Positions 26,678 to 34,449 are shown, numbered from the stretch's first letter. The stretch: 64,000 nucleotides of DNA from Taibaiella sp. (GCA_019638495.1 JAHBTQ010000006.1:62001-126000), one strand, 5' to 3'. Notes: generated from the letters alone by a model not told the origin. A program made the numbers and translations.

Positions 26678-27256
26678 CTACCCCTCAAGGAATTTTTCCA
26701 CTACCTGTAGCAGCTCTGCACTGGCGCGCTCCAGGTTGTCATTAATTATTATACGGTCAAACTGGGGAGCTACCGTAAGCTCATGTACGGCCTTGTTTAC
26801 CCGCTCTTCCAGTGTCTGCTCCGTTTCCGTGCCACGGGCCACCAGGCGGCGACGCAGCTCCTCTATAGATGGTGCCTCTATAAACACCGTCAGGCACTGC
26901 CCCGGAAACTTATCCTTTACCACCAGTGCCCCCATCACATCGATATCCACCAGTGGATAGTGCCCCTTATCCCATATACGTTGCATTTCGCTCTTCAGCG
27001 TGCCATAGTACTTACCCGTATACACCATCTCCCACTCCACAAAGGCATCCTCACCGATAAGCTGTTTGAAATGGGCCTCATCAAAGAAATAATAATCCTT
27101 GCCATGCACCTCGCCTGCCCGTGGCTGCCGGGTACATGCCGAGATGGAAAATTCCAGTTTATCACTAGCCGCCAGCAGCCGCTTCACCATAGTGGTCTTG
27201 CCAGAGCCTGAAGGCGCAGTGATGATCACTACCTTGCCCATTGCCATATCGCTCAT
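26678..27256 (-). CDS. gmk: Guanylate kinase
   Basis: A 192-residue enzyme that phosphorylates GMP to GDP with ATP. The P-loop is APSGSGKTTMVKRL (residues of about 14-27). GMP-binding residues are in FSISACTRQPRAGEVHGKDYYF and FVEWEMVYTGKYYGT, and LVDIDVMGALVVK carries the following strand. IEAPSIEELRRRLVARGTE is the lid region. All key residues are present and the length is normal. The start could be ATG 27256, 27247 or 27241 (MSDMAMGK); I kept the longest, since none is marked by a ribosome binding site. It heads a minus-strand series with the TMTC-like and thioredoxin-like genes. Confidence 0.96.
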   Translation of the reverse strand: MSDMAMGKVVIITAPSGSGKTTMVKRLLAASDKLEFSISACTRQPRAGEVHGKDYYFFDEAHFKQLIGEDAFVEWEMVYTGKYYGTLKSEMQRIWDKGHYPLVDIDVMGALVVKDKFPGQCLTVFIEAPSIEELRRRLVARGTETEQTLEERVNKAVHELTVAPQFDRIIINDNLERASAELLQVVEKFLEG

Positions 27257-27300
27257 AGATACCGCGAATAACGGAAAAAAGGGGGGATTTTAATAATGAA

Positions 27301-27328
27301 TTATGAGTTATGAGTTATGAATTAAGAA
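27301..27328. repeat. Tandem heptad TTATGAG array
   Basis: Four consecutive 7-nt units: TTATGAG, TTATGAG, TTATGAA and TTAAGAA. It lies upstream of gmk and was probably formed by slippage. Confidence 0.7.
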
Positions 27329-27348
27329 TTGCTATTTAAAAGACAACA

Positions 27349-27373
27349 TGTCAGCCTGAGCCCCGTCGAAGGC
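27349..27373. repeat. Candidate interspersed repeat (GTCAGCCTGAGCCCCGTCGA type)
   Basis: Resembles the GTCAGGCTGAGC-TTGTCGAAG motif that I remember recurring in intergenic regions of many Bacteroidota. Only one copy is seen in this window, so the assignment rests on memory. Confidence 0.4.
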
Positions 27374-27703
27374 GCGATGCGGATTGCGGTGACACCGAAT
27401 CAAGGCCGGCTGTCCTCCATTTACCCCTTTACACCTTCCGTCCCGCCGGGTCTCCTAATGCACAGCCTCGCAGGTGGCAGGGACCAAGCGTCAAACCTGC
27501 TGATAAGCCCCATCGACCCATCTTTAGACTTGCTACTCCGAAGCTTGTTCACTTACACTCGAATATTGGCACGGTAATTGTTGCTAAAATGTGAAAGTAT
27601 TTTTTCACAATGAATCGCGCATTATATACAAATTTTATATAAATTCGTTTTCCATTCAGTAATTAACCTGAGTAGTAATTACCCAATATTAAAACACCGC
27701 CTT

Positions 27704-29212
27704 ATGAAGAAGCTTCTATTTGCAGTGCTGTCTTTCTGCCTGTTCAACTTTACTTCCGCCTTTTCGCAATCAGTACCCTGCCCGCCAAATATCGACTTTG
27801 AGCTGGGCACGACCAACTGGAATTTTTATGTAGGAACGTGTTGCCCTTTGGTGGCCAACACACCTACTACTGCCATTCCCTGCCGCCACACTATTACCAC
27901 CTCTGCAGGCCTTTCGGGCTGCACTGAGGCAGGCGCCGGCCCCATAGATCAGTACGGTGGATTTCCGGTAGTAGATCCCAGCGGCGCCACGCAGTCCCTG
28001 CGCCTGGGCAACACTGTTAACGGTGCACAGGCCGAAAAAGCAAGGTATTATGTTACCGTGCCTACAGGGCCTACTTCTTACGCCCTTATCTACCGGTATG
28101 CGGTCGTGTTTCAGAACCCATCGCACACAGCGACAGAGCAGCCCCGCTTTGAGACAAATGCATTTGACACCACTGCGGGCTGGGCGCCCGTACCCGGTGC
28201 CCACCATACTTACATTGCCGGTGGTGTGCTGCCCGGGTTTGTCACTATTACAAGCTGCACTACCTGCATCCCTGCTGTAACCACAACGCAACCTGTGCAG
28301 TACAGGAATTGGGCCACTGCCACGATGAATCTCACCGGCCTGGGCGGGCATGTGATCGCCGCAGATTTTATGAATGGCGATTGCGCTCCCGGTGGTCATT
28401 TCTCGTACTCCTATGTAGATATGACCTGCGGCCTGTTTGCCATCTCCACCGTGCTCGACTGCGATACGACCTATGCAGAGTTGAGAGCACCCGCCGGATA
28501 TGAGGCTATTTCATGGTTCGACTCAACGAGTATGAGCGCTCCGCTGGCTTCCGGCGAATCTGCATGGTTGCCGGTGAGTGGCACAGCAGTTACCTATGCA
28601 GCAGTGTTGACACCATATGCTGGCTTTGGCGCGCCCGATACACTCTACAGCAGGCTCGTTTGCTCGGCGTGTTCAGGCATGCCCGGCACTGTTGCCACCG
28701 GCTCCAGCACACTCATTGCAGGCCTTACAACCCCGGTAACACTTGACCTTCCGGGATACCCTTTTGTTCCCGGCCTCACGTATAAATGGTATTCATCTCC
28801 GGATAGCAGCTCCTGGACGGCTATTCCCGGTGCCACAGATTCTGTGTACTCTTTTACCGGGCTCACGACCACGACCTATTTCCGTTGCGGCATCACATGT
28901 ACCGCCACCGGCATTACTATCATGACTACCGGTAGAAAGATAGAAGCAGCCACCTCGTCTGTGACATCGCTTGCGGGTTACGATGGTGGGGCTGCTATTT
29001 TCCCCAATCCGGCAACAGACGTTCTTACCATTTTTACCGGGCGTGTTGCCTATACATCTTACACTATTGCCAATGCCGTAGGCAGCCGCCTCGCCGCAGG
29101 CGATATGACAGGAGTGGAGACCACTGTGAATGTAAAAGCGTTGCCGCCGGGTGTTTATTACCTTACACTCAAAGGAGTGGATAATAGCGAGGTGCTGAAA
29201 TTTGTGAAGTAG
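27704..29212 (+). CDS. T9SS-exported protein with conserved CPPNIDFELG N-terminal domain
   Basis: A 502-residue protein with a signal peptide (MKKLLFAVLSFCLFNFTSAFSQ). Residues of about 25-270 are the CPPNIDFELG module (PCPPNIDFELGTTNW, CRHTITT, DQYGGFPVVDP, YALIYRYAVVFQNPSH, GGHFSYSYVDMTCGLF), shared block by block with the partial protein at 1-884. Residues 270-430 hold two Ig-like sections, including TYKWYSSPDSSSWTAIPGATDS, a pattern common in Bacteroidota adhesins. The C-terminus (AIFPNPATDVLTIF ... PPGVYYLTLKGVDNSEVLKFVK) is a Por/T9SS sorting domain. A surface or secreted role is well supported; the binding partner is unknown. The gene stands alone between two repeat-bearing intergenic regions. 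Confidence 0.88.
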   Translation: MKKLLFAVLSFCLFNFTSAFSQSVPCPPNIDFELGTTNWNFYVGTCCPLVANTPTTAIPCRHTITTSAGLSGCTEAGAGPIDQYGGFPVVDPSGATQSLRLGNTVNGAQAEKARYYVTVPTGPTSYALIYRYAVVFQNPSHTATEQPRFETNAFDTTAGWAPVPGAHHTYIAGGVLPGFVTITSCTTCIPAVTTTQPVQYRNWATATMNLTGLGGHVIAADFMNGDCAPGGHFSYSYVDMTCGLFAISTVLDCDTTYAELRAPAGYEAISWFDSTSMSAPLASGESAWLPVSGTAVTYAAVLTPYAGFGAPDTLYSRLVCSACSGMPGTVATGSSTLIAGLTTPVTLDLPGYPFVPGLTYKWYSSPDSSSWTAIPGATDSVYSFTGLTTTTYFRCGITCTATGITIMTTGRKIEAATSSVTSLAGYDGGAAIFPNPATDVLTIFTGRVAYTSYTIANAVGSRLAAGDMTGVETTVNVKALPPGVYYLTLKGVDNSEVLKFVK

Positions 29213-29281
29213 CTTCTTGTATAGCCTGGGGGAGAAAATGCAAGTTCCCGGTAACTCGAATGAGCGCAGTTTCCACCACCT

Positions 29282-29313
29282 GACGATTGAAAAGACTTCG
29301 CTTTTCAATCGTC
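29282..29313. repeat. Perfect 13-bp-stem hairpin
   Basis: GACGATTGAAAAG / CTTTTCAATCGTC with the 6-nt loop ACTTCG, 70 nt past the stop of the T9SS gene at 27704-29212. No T-run follows; it may still stabilise the 3' end of that mRNA. Confidence 0.8.
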
Positions 29314-29314
29314 G

Positions 29315-29334
29315 GTCCTCCTTCGCAGGAGGAC
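29315..29334. repeat. 7-bp-stem hairpin
   Basis: GTCCTCC / GGAGGAC with loop TTCGCA, directly after the 13-bp hairpin. Confidence 0.7.
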
Positions 29335-29407
29335 AGCTTGCCCTGATTTCACTTTATTGCCACACTCGTCCCCGTTTGTAACGGGGATGCAAATGGACTG
29401 GCGTTTC
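29320..29407. repeat. Direct repeat copy 1 (88 nt)
   Basis: Near-identical to 29648-29744. It contains the hairpin CCCCGTT-TGT-AACGGGG at 29370-29386. Confidence 0.8.
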
Positions 29408-29496
29408 CTCCTTGGCAGGCTACCGTATACCCACATCTTTTTTCGTTCCAATTGATTTCTCACATTGAACACTATCTGTGTGTAGCCCCTCCCCGG

Positions 29497-29517
29497 CCCT
29501 CCCCGAAAAAGGGAGGG
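29497..29517. repeat. 7-bp-stem hairpin CCCTCCC / GGGAGGG
   Basis: Perfect inverted repeat with loop CGAAAAA, lying between the two direct-repeat copies. Confidence 0.7.
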
Positions 29518-29647
29518 TGAGGTCGAATGAGCGCTATTGCGTTGCCCGCTACAGACAAAATCGGTGCTATGAACGTAGGCTATTACAAACAGATAGCCTC
29601 CATCGGGCGTTCATATTACGAGTGTCTTACTTGTGGGTACACGGTAG

Positions 29648-29744
29648 CCTTCGCAGGAGGACAGCTTGCCCTGTTTTCACTTTATTGCTGGGCTCAACCC
29701 ACTCGTCCCCGTTTGTAACGGGGATGCATATGGACTGGCGTTTC
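29648..29744. repeat. Direct repeat copy 2 (97 nt)
   Basis: Matches 29320-29407 except for a few substitutions and an extra segment of about 9-12 nt (GGGCTCAACC). The hairpin CCCCGTT-TGT-AACGGGG is conserved at 29707-29723. Confidence 0.8.
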
Positions 29745-29784
29745 TAACGCCTTTCAAATACCACTCGTTTCCTTACGAACTTAA

Positions 29785-30207
29785 CTACCGCGAAATCTTG
29801 CATCCTTTAGATGCATTCATCAGTTGGTTTTCTATCGTCTGCCCGTCAATGAGGCCCCAGTGTTCCACAATTTTTCCATCCTTTAGCTTGAAGTATCTAT
29901 ACCCCACTACTTCTACCTCAAGCCCCGTAGGTTCTATGCCGCGCCACGGTCCTACATGCTTCAATTGAAACCTGATCTTGACGATCGACTTGTCGCCCTC
30001 TGTCACTTGTTCCTCAATAGATGTGTGGTGTTCAAAAGAAAGGCCGGTATTACTGATCCATTGCTTTGTCCCTTCTACATCAGGAGGAAGTGCAGGCGGC
30101 AATGAGTGGTCTATGAAATCAGGATGAACAAAGTCATTAAACTTTTCAAACAATTGCCTGTTCCATATTTGGTCAATAAAGCGCTGCACGATAATTGCAT
30201 TTTCCAT
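29785..30207 (-). CDS. SnoaL-like ester cyclase family protein
   Basis: A 140-residue cytoplasmic protein of the NTF2-like fold. FVHPDFIDHSLPPALPPDVEG (about residues 25-46), the helical start ENAIIVQRFIDQIWNRQ, and YRYFKLKDGKIVEHWGLIDG near the end are typical of SnoaL-like polyketide cyclase or ester-cyclase proteins, small enzymes or binders with varied substrates. The Asp/His pair of the pocket (DH in IDHSLPP) is present. It lies 76 nt downstream of the Crp-like regulator on the same strand, so the regulator may control it. The substrate cannot be told. Confidence 0.85.
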   Translation of the reverse strand: MENAIIVQRFIDQIWNRQLFEKFNDFVHPDFIDHSLPPALPPDVEGTKQWISNTGLSFEHHTSIEEQVTEGDKSIVKIRFQLKHVGPWRGIEPTGLEVEVVGYRYFKLKDGKIVEHWGLIDGQTIENQLMNASKGCKISR

Positions 30208-30283
30208 TTTGTAGCTCGTTTTTGATTGAGGTACAAAGCTCTGTGAACGCCCAAAATTGATCCTGTGACAATTGTCACAAAAT

Positions 30284-30847
30284 TCATTTCACGGCACGGA
30301 ATCTGCTCAGCGTCTCCCTGCTCACCCCCAGGTAAGAAGCCAGTTGCGTAAGTGAAACCCGCTGCAAAATGTCGGGATGATTTGAAACTAAATTGTCAAA
30401 ACGCTGCCTCGGTGTCTGAAGCTTAAAACTATTGGAGTGCTCTTCCTGGCTGGCCGTTACCAGCTCCAGTATCTTCCTTCCGAAGGACGCGATCTCATGC
30501 GATTCGGCATATGCAGCCAATAGCCTGGTCTTATCAAATTGCACCGTCTTTGTCTTTTCGCAGGCTACTATAGAATATTCCGATTTAGACGATGTAGTCA
30601 GGCTTTTCACGTTGGTAACAAAACTGTTTTCAAAATAGAAAGCAGTGTTCACCTCCTTACCATCCATATTGAAGACCGCTTTGCAAAACCCTGAACCGAC
30701 AAAATAAACAGCATTGCACACCTGCCCTTCTTTCAGCAGCGTTTCGTTTTTCTTAAACTCCTTTTCAGAAATGCAGTTTTGCAGAATGCCCCAGCTTTGC
30801 TCAGAGAACTCAATTGTATTCTTAATAAAATTTTTCAGCTCCTGCAT
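30284..30847 (-). CDS. Crp/Fnr family transcriptional regulator
   Basis: A 187-residue regulator. The N-terminal cyclic-nucleotide-binding-like beta roll covers about residues 10-120 (FKKNETLLKEGQVCNAVYFVGSGF, AFYFENSFV). The C-terminal helix-turn-helix is RVSLTQLASYLGVSRETLSRFR, which reads well as a DNA-recognition helix. The arginine of the cAMP phosphate-binding cassette is not evident, so cAMP binding is doubtful; many Bacteroidota members of this group respond to unknown signals. The gene is followed by the SnoaL-like gene, its most likely local target. Confidence 0.9.
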   Translation of the reverse strand: MQELKNFIKNTIEFSEQSWGILQNCISEKEFKKNETLLKEGQVCNAVYFVGSGFCKAVFNMDGKEVNTAFYFENSFVTNVKSLTTSSKSEYSIVACEKTKTVQFDKTRLLAAYAESHEIASFGRKILELVTASQEEHSNSFKLQTPRQRFDNLVSNHPDILQRVSLTQLASYLGVSRETLSRFRAVK

Positions 30848-30978
30848 TCATATCGCAAATGGAAAACTAAAGTAAAGAAGTTCGCCAACCTGGCAATAAT
30901 ATATACACTTGCCCCCTCTCCATATTTTGCGCAAGTGAGGACATCAGAATAACGTGTCCGCCAGGTCAGAAAGCGCAA

Positions 30979-32439
30979 CTACCGCCCACCCTGGGGGAAA
31001 ACAAAGACACCACCCACCACGTAGGCCGTGGCCTGCATCTGCGGCACCATTAGCGGAAAGGAAGTAAAAGCAGGTGGCCCGGAGGCTGCCCCGCCGCCCA
31101 TGGTCACCATCACCTGTGGCCTGTCGGTACAGAGCAGCAATTGCTGCAGGTAGCCGAATGTACCGCCGGCCTCATAACTATTCATATTGTATGGAGATGG
31201 CAGAAGGAACTTGTACCCGGTAACGTCGAACGTATCATTCTTTATTGCCTCGTTGATAGGATAACTGAAATACCAGCCGGTATTGGTCGCGTCGCTCCAT
31301 GGTGTTGGCCCTGTACTCACCACGGCATACCTGCTGAAAAGGGCTGTCAATGTTATATCCCATGGCCCGGCTGCCTGCGGCGTTGCGGTGTCATCTATAT
31401 CTACATACTCACTGTCGGGCAAGTTATAATTGATGGTATCTACACTGCCTGCACCACGGCCAATGATAATATTAACTGTTCCACCGCCGGTGCTGTAGGT
31501 GGTTATCTTTATTAACATTTTCCGGCTCGTGTCCTGCAGTTGCCGGGTCAGGTCACCAAGCTGGTTGGCCACGTTATAGCCTACCTGGTAGCCACCGCTG
31601 CTGCCGTCATAGGGGTTCACAAGTTGCATGCCCCCGTTCATCCCATTCGGATATTGTGTATTGTTCTTGAGCTGTCGCAGGGTCCATGCGGCATTCTGTG
31701 CAGAGTCAACTATACCTGCTATGGACATATTGCTTTGCATAAATTTTCGGGCCATTGATGTTACCGGCTTGCCGGCAGGCGGCATCAGCGGCAGCAGGCT
31801 GTCCAGGTTGGGCGCCGTAGCCATCTGGGTATAAGTGAGGGGCTGCGCTCCCCCGGTAGACCTGTCGCTCCAGAATATTCCCATCATCACATCTATTACG
31901 TAGTCAAGCTTGTTCGACGCCCCCAACCCATACTGCGCAAATGCCGCCGCCATCTGGGCCGTGGTGATGGTTCCAAAGGCGGATTCATAAAGCAATACAG
32001 TACTGTCCGCAAGCCCTTGCGACGACGCCTCCGCGGCAGATATCCTGGCCCTGTCAGCGCTACTTATGTTGTAGCATAATAACTGCAGCACCATACTATA
32101 CGCATTAGGGAATCCTCCGGCCTCGGTCAGTTGAGCAAGATCACCACTACTACCATTCACGCGTCTGCTGATGTAGTTAAACGTTTGCTGGTTAAAGAGG
32201 CCGTTCAGATTTTCATAGTACCACATCATCTGTCCGGAATTTCCGTCGATAAGCCACATGCGGCCGCCCAGTTCCGCCGCCAGTGCCCTGTTTACAGCTT
32301 CGGTGAGCACCTGCCCAAACGTTTCATGATATGCCACAATTGCTGACTGGCCCGCTTTCGCATGTTGCACCCGGCCACCGGGAGAGAAGCATAGCAGTGG
32401 CGACATGCAGGTGAGCAGCAGTAATGCAAGGCTTTTCAT
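30979..32439 (-). CDS. Secreted protein of unknown family, paralogue of the next gene upstream
   Basis: A 486-residue protein with a signal peptide (MKSLALLLLTCMSPLLCFS). I do not recognise the family. It is homologous over its length to the protein at 32515-33993: LFNQQTFNYISRRV, GGFPNAYSMVLQLLCYNISSADRARI, QPLTYTQMATAPNLDSLLPLMP, AAWTLRQLKNNTQYPNGMNGG, VNPYDGSSGGYQVGYNVANQ and QMQATAYVVGGVFVFP each have a matching block in the partner. The first half is helical. The central part (about residues 270-345) is beta-rich and contains WDITLTALFSRYA. There is no T9SS sorting domain and no catalytic signature that I can identify. The gene follows the partner by 75 nt, but a strong terminator separates them, so it may have its own promoter. 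Confidence 0.8.
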   Translation of the reverse strand: MKSLALLLLTCMSPLLCFSPGGRVQHAKAGQSAIVAYHETFGQVLTEAVNRALAAELGGRMWLIDGNSGQMMWYYENLNGLFNQQTFNYISRRVNGSSGDLAQLTEAGGFPNAYSMVLQLLCYNISSADRARISAAEASSQGLADSTVLLYESAFGTITTAQMAAAFAQYGLGASNKLDYVIDVMMGIFWSDRSTGGAQPLTYTQMATAPNLDSLLPLMPPAGKPVTSMARKFMQSNMSIAGIVDSAQNAAWTLRQLKNNTQYPNGMNGGMQLVNPYDGSSGGYQVGYNVANQLGDLTRQLQDTSRKMLIKITTYSTGGGTVNIIIGRGAGSVDTINYNLPDSEYVDIDDTATPQAAGPWDITLTALFSRYAVVSTGPTPWSDATNTGWYFSYPINEAIKNDTFDVTGYKFLLPSPYNMNSYEAGGTFGYLQQLLLCTDRPQVMVTMGGGAASGPPAFTSFPLMVPQMQATAYVVGGVFVFPQGGR

Positions 32440-32467
32440 GGCAATGTGAGATTAAGTTGAATAAATA

Positions 32468-32502
32468 ATAGTGCAAGGCCCCATTACGGAGCCCTGCACT
32501 AT
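32468..32502 (-). terminator. Rho-independent terminator between the tandem paralogues
   Basis: Stem ATAGTGCA / TGCACTAT extended by GGC/GCC and CC/GG with single mismatches, loop ATTAC. On the minus strand it is followed by a T-rich tail (TATTTATTC), 12 nt past the stop of the upstream paralogue. Confidence 0.75.
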
Positions 32503-32514
32503 GCGAAAAGGGAA

Positions 32515-33993
32515 TTAATATCCGCTTGGCGTGTTTACCGCACCTGCCACCACATAGGCAGTTTGCTGCAGTTGTGGAACGCTTGTTACCTGCGGAGACG
32601 CACTGAACGTTACAGAGAACGTACTGTTGTCGGCCCCCTGCTGGTAGCTGCTACCATACGCCCCCTGGCTGAAGCTGCCCAGGGAAATGAAACCAAACAG
32701 CGTCAGGTTACCGCTCACATGTTCGCTCCATGCCTGCTGGAACGAAGAGAAGTTTGCGTTGCGATAAGTGATAGTTATGGTAGGATAGTTTGCGATCAGC
32801 AAGTTGGTAAACTGGCCGAAGTTGCCACCATTGTCCAGCTTGCCCAGGTTATAGGGCGACGCGCTGATGAACTTGAAGCCGTCCACGTCCTGCTGGCCAT
32901 TGGCCATCGCCTGGGTAATAGGGTCGCCATAATACCAACCCACGCTCGTGGCCTGCTGCCATGCCAATGGTGCCATAGGTATCATAGAATATCCAGCCCA
33001 TGTCATGGACACGCTGCAATCTGTGCTGGTACCGCTCACCTGGCTCATATCGTAAGTGGCACCTCCTGCTACAGAGAACTTAAGCAGAGAACCAACGCTG
33101 AAACCTGCCTGGCCATCTACATGGACATTCAGGCTGCTGCCAGACGCCGATGAAGTAGTCATGCCAAGGTTGATGGTCCTGTTCTTGTTCTGCAGGTCGT
33201 TGCTTATGGCAGCCTGTGAGTAATTGATGCCATACCCAACATTGAGCTGTGGAGACACAACGCCAGTTACAGGGTTCACGGTCTGCATACCACCGTTTGA
33301 GGATGAAGGGTACTGTGTGTTTGTCTTCAGTTGCCTCAGTATCCATGCACCGTTCTGCAGCATATCAGACAGTGCATTTACCGGTTGCATGAGGTTTAAA
33401 TAGACAGTAACATCTGTCAGCACCTGGTTACCTGAAGCAGGCATGTTGGGCATCAGTGCAGCCAGGTTGCGCGCGTTGGCCATCTGTGTGTAGGTAAGTG
33501 GCTGGCTGGTGCCCTTGCCACTCCATACGCTACCCATTATATATGAGATAACGTAGTCCTGCTTGGTAGCAACACCTGCAGTCTGCATCATCGCATCTGT
33601 AATAGGGCCATAAGTTGTCTGGTAGTCAGAGATGATGGTCATAGCCTGGGTGCTCGCATTGTTCTGAGCCTGTATCAACTTTTGCTGGTTTGCAGAGCTC
33701 AGTGAGTACACAATTACGTTCAGCAATTGAGAGTACGCATTGGCGAATCCGCCAGAACTACTCATCTTGGCCGAGTTGGTAAAATCGCCCTTCGACAGTA
33801 CCGCACTGATGTAGTCAAAAGTGCTTTGGTTAAACACCTGGTTTGCATTAGACCAGTTCCACATAAAATCTCCCTGTGATGGATACTGGATGGTGCGCAG
33901 CGGGGAGTTGAAAATGCTGGACACTGCTGCTTGTGCCTTCTGTTGCAGAGCGGAATAGAATTGATCTCCGCCCTCCTGTAAATAGTTTGCCAT
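32515..33993 (-). CDS. Protein of unknown family without signal peptide, paralogue of the following gene
   Basis: A 492-residue protein homologous along its length to the product of 30979-32439 (VFNQSTFDYISAVL, GGFANAYSQLLNVIVYSLSSANQQ, QPLTYTQMANARNLAALMPNMP, GAWILRQLKTNTQYPSSSNGG, VNPVTGVVSPQLNVGYGIN, QLQQTAYVVAGAV). Unlike its partner it begins MANYLQEGGDQFYSALQQ with no signal peptide, so it is predicted to be cytoplasmic or exported by another route. The body is rich in Ser, Asn, Gln and Thr, with few Cys. The C-terminal third has a segment (about residues 415-455) absent from the partner. No enzymatic motif is visible. The start is the ATG at 33993; the region upstream has no clear promoter core. 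Confidence 0.8.
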   Translation of the reverse strand: MANYLQEGGDQFYSALQQKAQAAVSSIFNSPLRTIQYPSQGDFMWNWSNANQVFNQSTFDYISAVLSKGDFTNSAKMSSSGGFANAYSQLLNVIVYSLSSANQQKLIQAQNNASTQAMTIISDYQTTYGPITDAMMQTAGVATKQDYVISYIMGSVWSGKGTSQPLTYTQMANARNLAALMPNMPASGNQVLTDVTVYLNLMQPVNALSDMLQNGAWILRQLKTNTQYPSSSNGGMQTVNPVTGVVSPQLNVGYGINYSQAAISNDLQNKNRTINLGMTTSSASGSSLNVHVDGQAGFSVGSLLKFSVAGGATYDMSQVSGTSTDCSVSMTWAGYSMIPMAPLAWQQATSVGWYYGDPITQAMANGQQDVDGFKFISASPYNLGKLDNGGNFGQFTNLLIANYPTITITYRNANFSSFQQAWSEHVSGNLTLFGFISLGSFSQGAYGSSYQQGADNSTFSVTFSASPQVTSVPQLQQTAYVVAGAVNTPSGY

Positions 33994-34322
33994 GGAAAAT
34001 GATTTGTACCTACTCTGTTATGGCTTTTCGGTTTCCGCCTGTGTCATTATTGACAGGCACAAAACAACGACAGTGCCGTAGCGCAAAAACGAGCCAAAGC
34101 ACCTGATTTAAAAATCAGGTTCATCAACCCGAAAACATGCAGAATAATATAGTTGGTTGCAAACAGATTTTTTCGTTGCGATATCAATCGCTTTAAATTG
34201 ACCGGAAACCTAAGTTTCGATTCATTTATCGATAGCGGCACTGCTAATCGCAACAATTAGTTTATATGTTCCGATGGCCATAAGGTCTGTCCGGCACCTC
34301 GCAACCCTAAAGACTTTTCGCT

Positions 34323-34337
34323 TTATCCCTACCTTAG
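34323..34337. repeat. Direct repeat copy 1, TTATCCCTACCTTAG
   Basis: 14 of 15 bases match the copy at 34412-34426. Confidence 0.6.
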
Positions 34338-34375
34338 TCTCGCGGACTTATGACCTACTACTTACGACTCACGAC

Positions 34376-34395
34376 CCTGCCTGCCGGCAGGCAGG
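34376..34395. repeat. Perfect 20-bp palindrome
   Basis: CCTGCCTGCC joined directly to GGCAGGCAGG with no loop. Flanked by ACGAC / TACGAC repeats. Confidence 0.8.
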
Positions 34396-34411
34396 TTACG
34401 ACTTACGACTA

Positions 34412-34426
34412 TTATCCCTATCTTAG
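34412..34426. repeat. Direct repeat copy 2, TTATCCCTATCTTAG
   Basis: Second copy, close to the permease start; TATCTTAG is also one base from a promoter core and may serve as it. Confidence 0.6.
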
Positions 34427-34449
34427 CCACTTAGTGTCAAATACATTGT

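Larger units (their letters stand above)
27257..27703. other. Intergenic region with short repeats and no gene
   Basis: This 447-nt stretch separates divergent gmk and a T9SS cargo gene. It holds four TTATGAG-like heptads (27301-27328) and a sequence TGTCAGCCTGAGCCCCGTCG (27349 onward) resembling an interspersed repeat of Bacteroidota. The region 27380-27590 is GC-richer than the flanks and has no convincing ORF. The last 110 nt are AT-rich and probably contain the promoter of the next gene. Confidence 0.6.
29213..29784. other. Repeat-rich intergenic region, no gene
   Basis: A 572-nt stretch between a T9SS cargo gene and the SnoaL-like gene. Short open frames here are formed by the repeats and look spurious. 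It contains at least five perfect inverted repeats and a direct repeat of about 90 nt (entries below). Confidence 0.75.
33994..34449. other. Intergenic region with palindrome and direct repeats
   Basis: A 456-nt stretch between divergent genes. The half near 34000-34260 is AT-rich, with one short spurious frame on the minus strand. The half from 34320 has a 20-bp palindrome and two copies of TTATCCCTA(C/T)CTTAG. It is otherwise empty of genes. Confidence 0.65.

Noticed and set aside
27329..27577. 82-codon plus-strand open frame upstream of a T9SS gene
   Set aside because: It starts inside repeat sequence, has atypical composition and no recognisable domain.
27380..27590. GC-richer intergenic segment considered as an RNA gene (SRP RNA, 6S RNA or riboswitch)
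   Set aside because: No conserved SRP tetraloop motif, no recognisable fold and no terminator could be found by eye.
29478..29747. 89-codon plus-strand open frame
   Set aside because: It is built from the direct-repeat and palindrome sequence and has no protein-like pattern or promoter.
34047..34256. 69-codon minus-strand frame upstream of the permease
   Set aside because: No promoter or family pattern, and it lies in a divergent intergenic region.
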